Source: Chloroflexota bacterium (GTDB lineage: Bacteria; Chloroflexota; Anaerolineae; 4572-78). From it: DNA of 5,061 nucleotides. Each line of letters starts with the position of its first letter. Position 1 is the first letter of the stretch. Position numbers and translations under genes: made by a program. Under the pieces are notes generated by a model, which saw only the letters and a list, made by a program, of their open reading frames with translations, searched no databases and was not told where the DNA came from. The stretch is from assembly GCA_024278725.1 (NCBI GenBank), contig JAJRSQ010000009.1:1-5061 (forward strand), in the 5' to 3' direction. Shown piece by piece: positions 4,054 through 5,061 of this stretch.

Positions 4054-5061
4054 TCCGATTTCTCCGAAACGGCGGCTTCGGCGAAAGTTGCCATATCGTT
4101 GAGGGCGCGCACCGCCGCTTCAACCAAAAATGCCGCCAATGCCGCGCCGGTTCCTTCGCCCAGTCGGAAACGCAAATCGAGCAGCGGGGTCAACCCCAGA
4201 TGCGTCAGCATTGCGCGATGCCCGACTTCCACCGAGTTGTGTCCGCTGAACATATAGTTTTTTGCGGCGGGCGACAATCCCGCGGCGATGAGCGCCCCGG
4301 CGGTGGAGATGAAGCCATCCACAATGACCGGGATGCGGTGTGCGGCAGCGCCCAGAATCAGCCCGGCAATGCCGCCGATTTCAAAACCGCCCACTTTTGC
4401 CAGCACGCCGAGCGGGTCGGCGGGGTCGGGTTGATTTGCCGCCAACGCCCGTTCAATCACGGCGATTTTCCGCCGGAAGCCGTCGTCGTCAATCCCTGTG
4501 CCGCGTCCGGTCACATCAGCCGGGGAAATGGCGGTGAATGTGGCGGCAATCGCTGCCGAAGGGGTGGTGTTGCCGATGCCCATATCGCCGGTGATGAGCA
4601 GATTCAGCCCGTCGGTTGCCCGCAGATGTTCCACCACCGCAATCCCCGTTTCAACGGCTTGCCGCGCTTGTGCCCGCGACATTGCCGCGCCCACCGCCAT
4701 ATTTTGCGTGCCGGGAGCGATTTTTCGAGCGAGAAAGTTGGGGGCGTCACTTTCAATGGGCGCAGCGATGCCCATATCGACCACCGTAACTTTTGCGCCG
4801 ACGTGTCGCGCCAGCGCATTGATGGCTGCGCCGCCGTTCAGAAAGTTGTACACCATCTGCGGGGTCACTTCGGCGGGGAAGGCGCTGACGCCCTCGGCGG
4901 TCACCCCGTGGTCGCCCGCCATCACCACCACGTGTTTTTTGTCGAGCGGGGGGTCGAGTTCGCCGGTGATACCCGCTACCCGAATGGAAACTTCTTCCAG
5001 CAAGCCCAAACTTCCGGCGGGTTTGGTCAGTTGCGCTTGGCGCTCGGCGGCTTGCGCCATC
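4050..5061 (-). CDS. cobT: Nicotinate-nucleotide--dimethylbenzimidazole phosphoribosyltransferase (CobT), 5' end outside the window
   Basis: 336 residues are visible. CobT transfers phosphoribose from nicotinate mononucleotide to 5,6-dimethylbenzimidazole (or a related base), giving alpha-ribazole phosphate for the lower nucleotide loop. Motifs in this numbering are LTKPAGSLGLLEE (11-23), MAGDHGVTAEGVSAFPAEVT (47-66), FLNGGAAINALAR (73-85), ITGDMGIGNTTPSAA (156-170), GRGTGIDD (185-192), GGFEIGGIAG (224-233), VDGFISTAGAL (247-257), FSGHNSVE (271-278) and GEGTGAALA (301-309). E302 in the last motif matches the catalytic Glu317 of the Salmonella enzyme. The offset of about 15 residues indicates that the Met codon at 5058-5060 is internal and the real start is beyond the right edge. 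The motif ITGDMGIGNTT carries Asp where the Salmonella enzyme has Glu174. The 3' end overlaps cobJ as ATGA. Confidence 0.96.
   Translation of the reverse strand, partial: MAQAAERQAQLTKPAGSLGLLEEVSIRVAGITGELDPPLDKKHVVVMAGDHGVTAEGVSAFPAEVTPQMVYNFLNGGAAINALARHVGAKVTVVDMGIAAPIESDAPNFLARKIAPGTQNMAVGAAMSRAQARQAVETGIAVVEHLRATDGLNLLITGDMGIGNTTPSAAIAATFTAISPADVTGRGTGIDDDGFRRKIAVIERALAANQPDPADPLGVLAKVGGFEIGGIAGLILGAAAHRIPVIVDGFISTAGALIAAGLSPAAKNYMFSGHNSVEVGHRAMLTHLGLTPLLDLRFRLGEGTGAALAAFLVEAAVRALNDMATFAEAAVSEKSE
4062..4065 (-). promoter_or_regulatory. Shine-Dalgarno of cobJ (GGAG)
   Basis: GGAG on the minus strand, 8 nt before the cobJ ATG and embedded in the 3' end of cobT. It supports the start that forms the ATGA overlap. 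Confidence 0.6.

Noticed and set aside
3232..4257. Long plus-strand open frame (341 codons) antisense to cobJ and parts of its neighbours
   Set aside because: It covers three minus-strand genes with clear motifs, including their junctions, and shows no recognisable domain.
5058..5060. ATG as the true start of cobT
   Set aside because: The conserved LTKPxGSLG motif would lie only 10 residues in, and known enzymes carry roughly 15 more residues before this point, some with an internal Met here. The gene most likely continues past the window edge.

Overview
This window holds one minus-strand cobalamin (vitamin B12) biosynthesis cluster, read from the right edge to the left. The order of transcription is cobT (5' end cut off by the window edge), cobJ/cbiH, cobH/cbiC, a roughly 0.2-kb intergenic insertion, cbiD, and a fused cbiE-cbiT. 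Every sizeable coding region belongs to this cluster, and I see no plausible plus-strand gene, RNA gene, CRISPR array or cobalamin riboswitch. A leader, if there is one, would lie upstream of cobT outside the window.

Region by region: 1-142 is an array of degenerate 7-8 bp tandem repeats in three successive blocks, and the last block runs into the 3' end of cbiET. 124-1341 is cbiET. 1331-2473 is cbiD, overlapping cbiET by 11 bp. 2479-2671 is a 193-bp MITE-like insertion with near-matching terminal inverted repeats, an 11-bp target duplication and a central 30-bp perfect palindrome. 2674-3297 is cobH/cbiC, 3301-4053 is cobJ/cbiH (3-bp gap), and 4050-5061 is cobT (4-bp ATGA overlap with cobJ).

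How the genes work together: CobJ/CbiH contracts the macrocycle and methylates C17. CbiD methylates C1. CbiET methylates C5 and C15 and decarboxylates the C12 side chain. CobH/CbiC moves the C11 methyl to C12 to give (cobalt-)cobyrinate. CobT activates the lower-ligand base for nucleotide-loop assembly. CbiD marks the cobalt-early (anaerobic-type) route. The partners cbiG, cbiF, cbiL, cbiJ, the chelatase, cbiA and cbiP are not here and must be elsewhere if the pathway is complete.

The most interesting signal is the insertion between cobH and cbiD. Removing the element and one copy of the 11-bp duplication makes the cobH stop and cbiD start overlap as ATGA, the same arrangement still seen at cobT-cobJ. 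The element landed on this shared stop/start and the duplication gave each gene its own intact copy, so the cluster was split without breaking either frame.

Organism: a GC-rich bacterium (about 60% GC by eye). Degenerate TTTCACG/GGTTTCA/GGGTTGCA arrays and short palindromes of the GTAGGGGCACG type remind me of Chloroflexota (Anaerolineae-like) genomes, but similar elements occur in other lineages such as large sulfur bacteria and cyanobacteria. The phylum is a weak inference.
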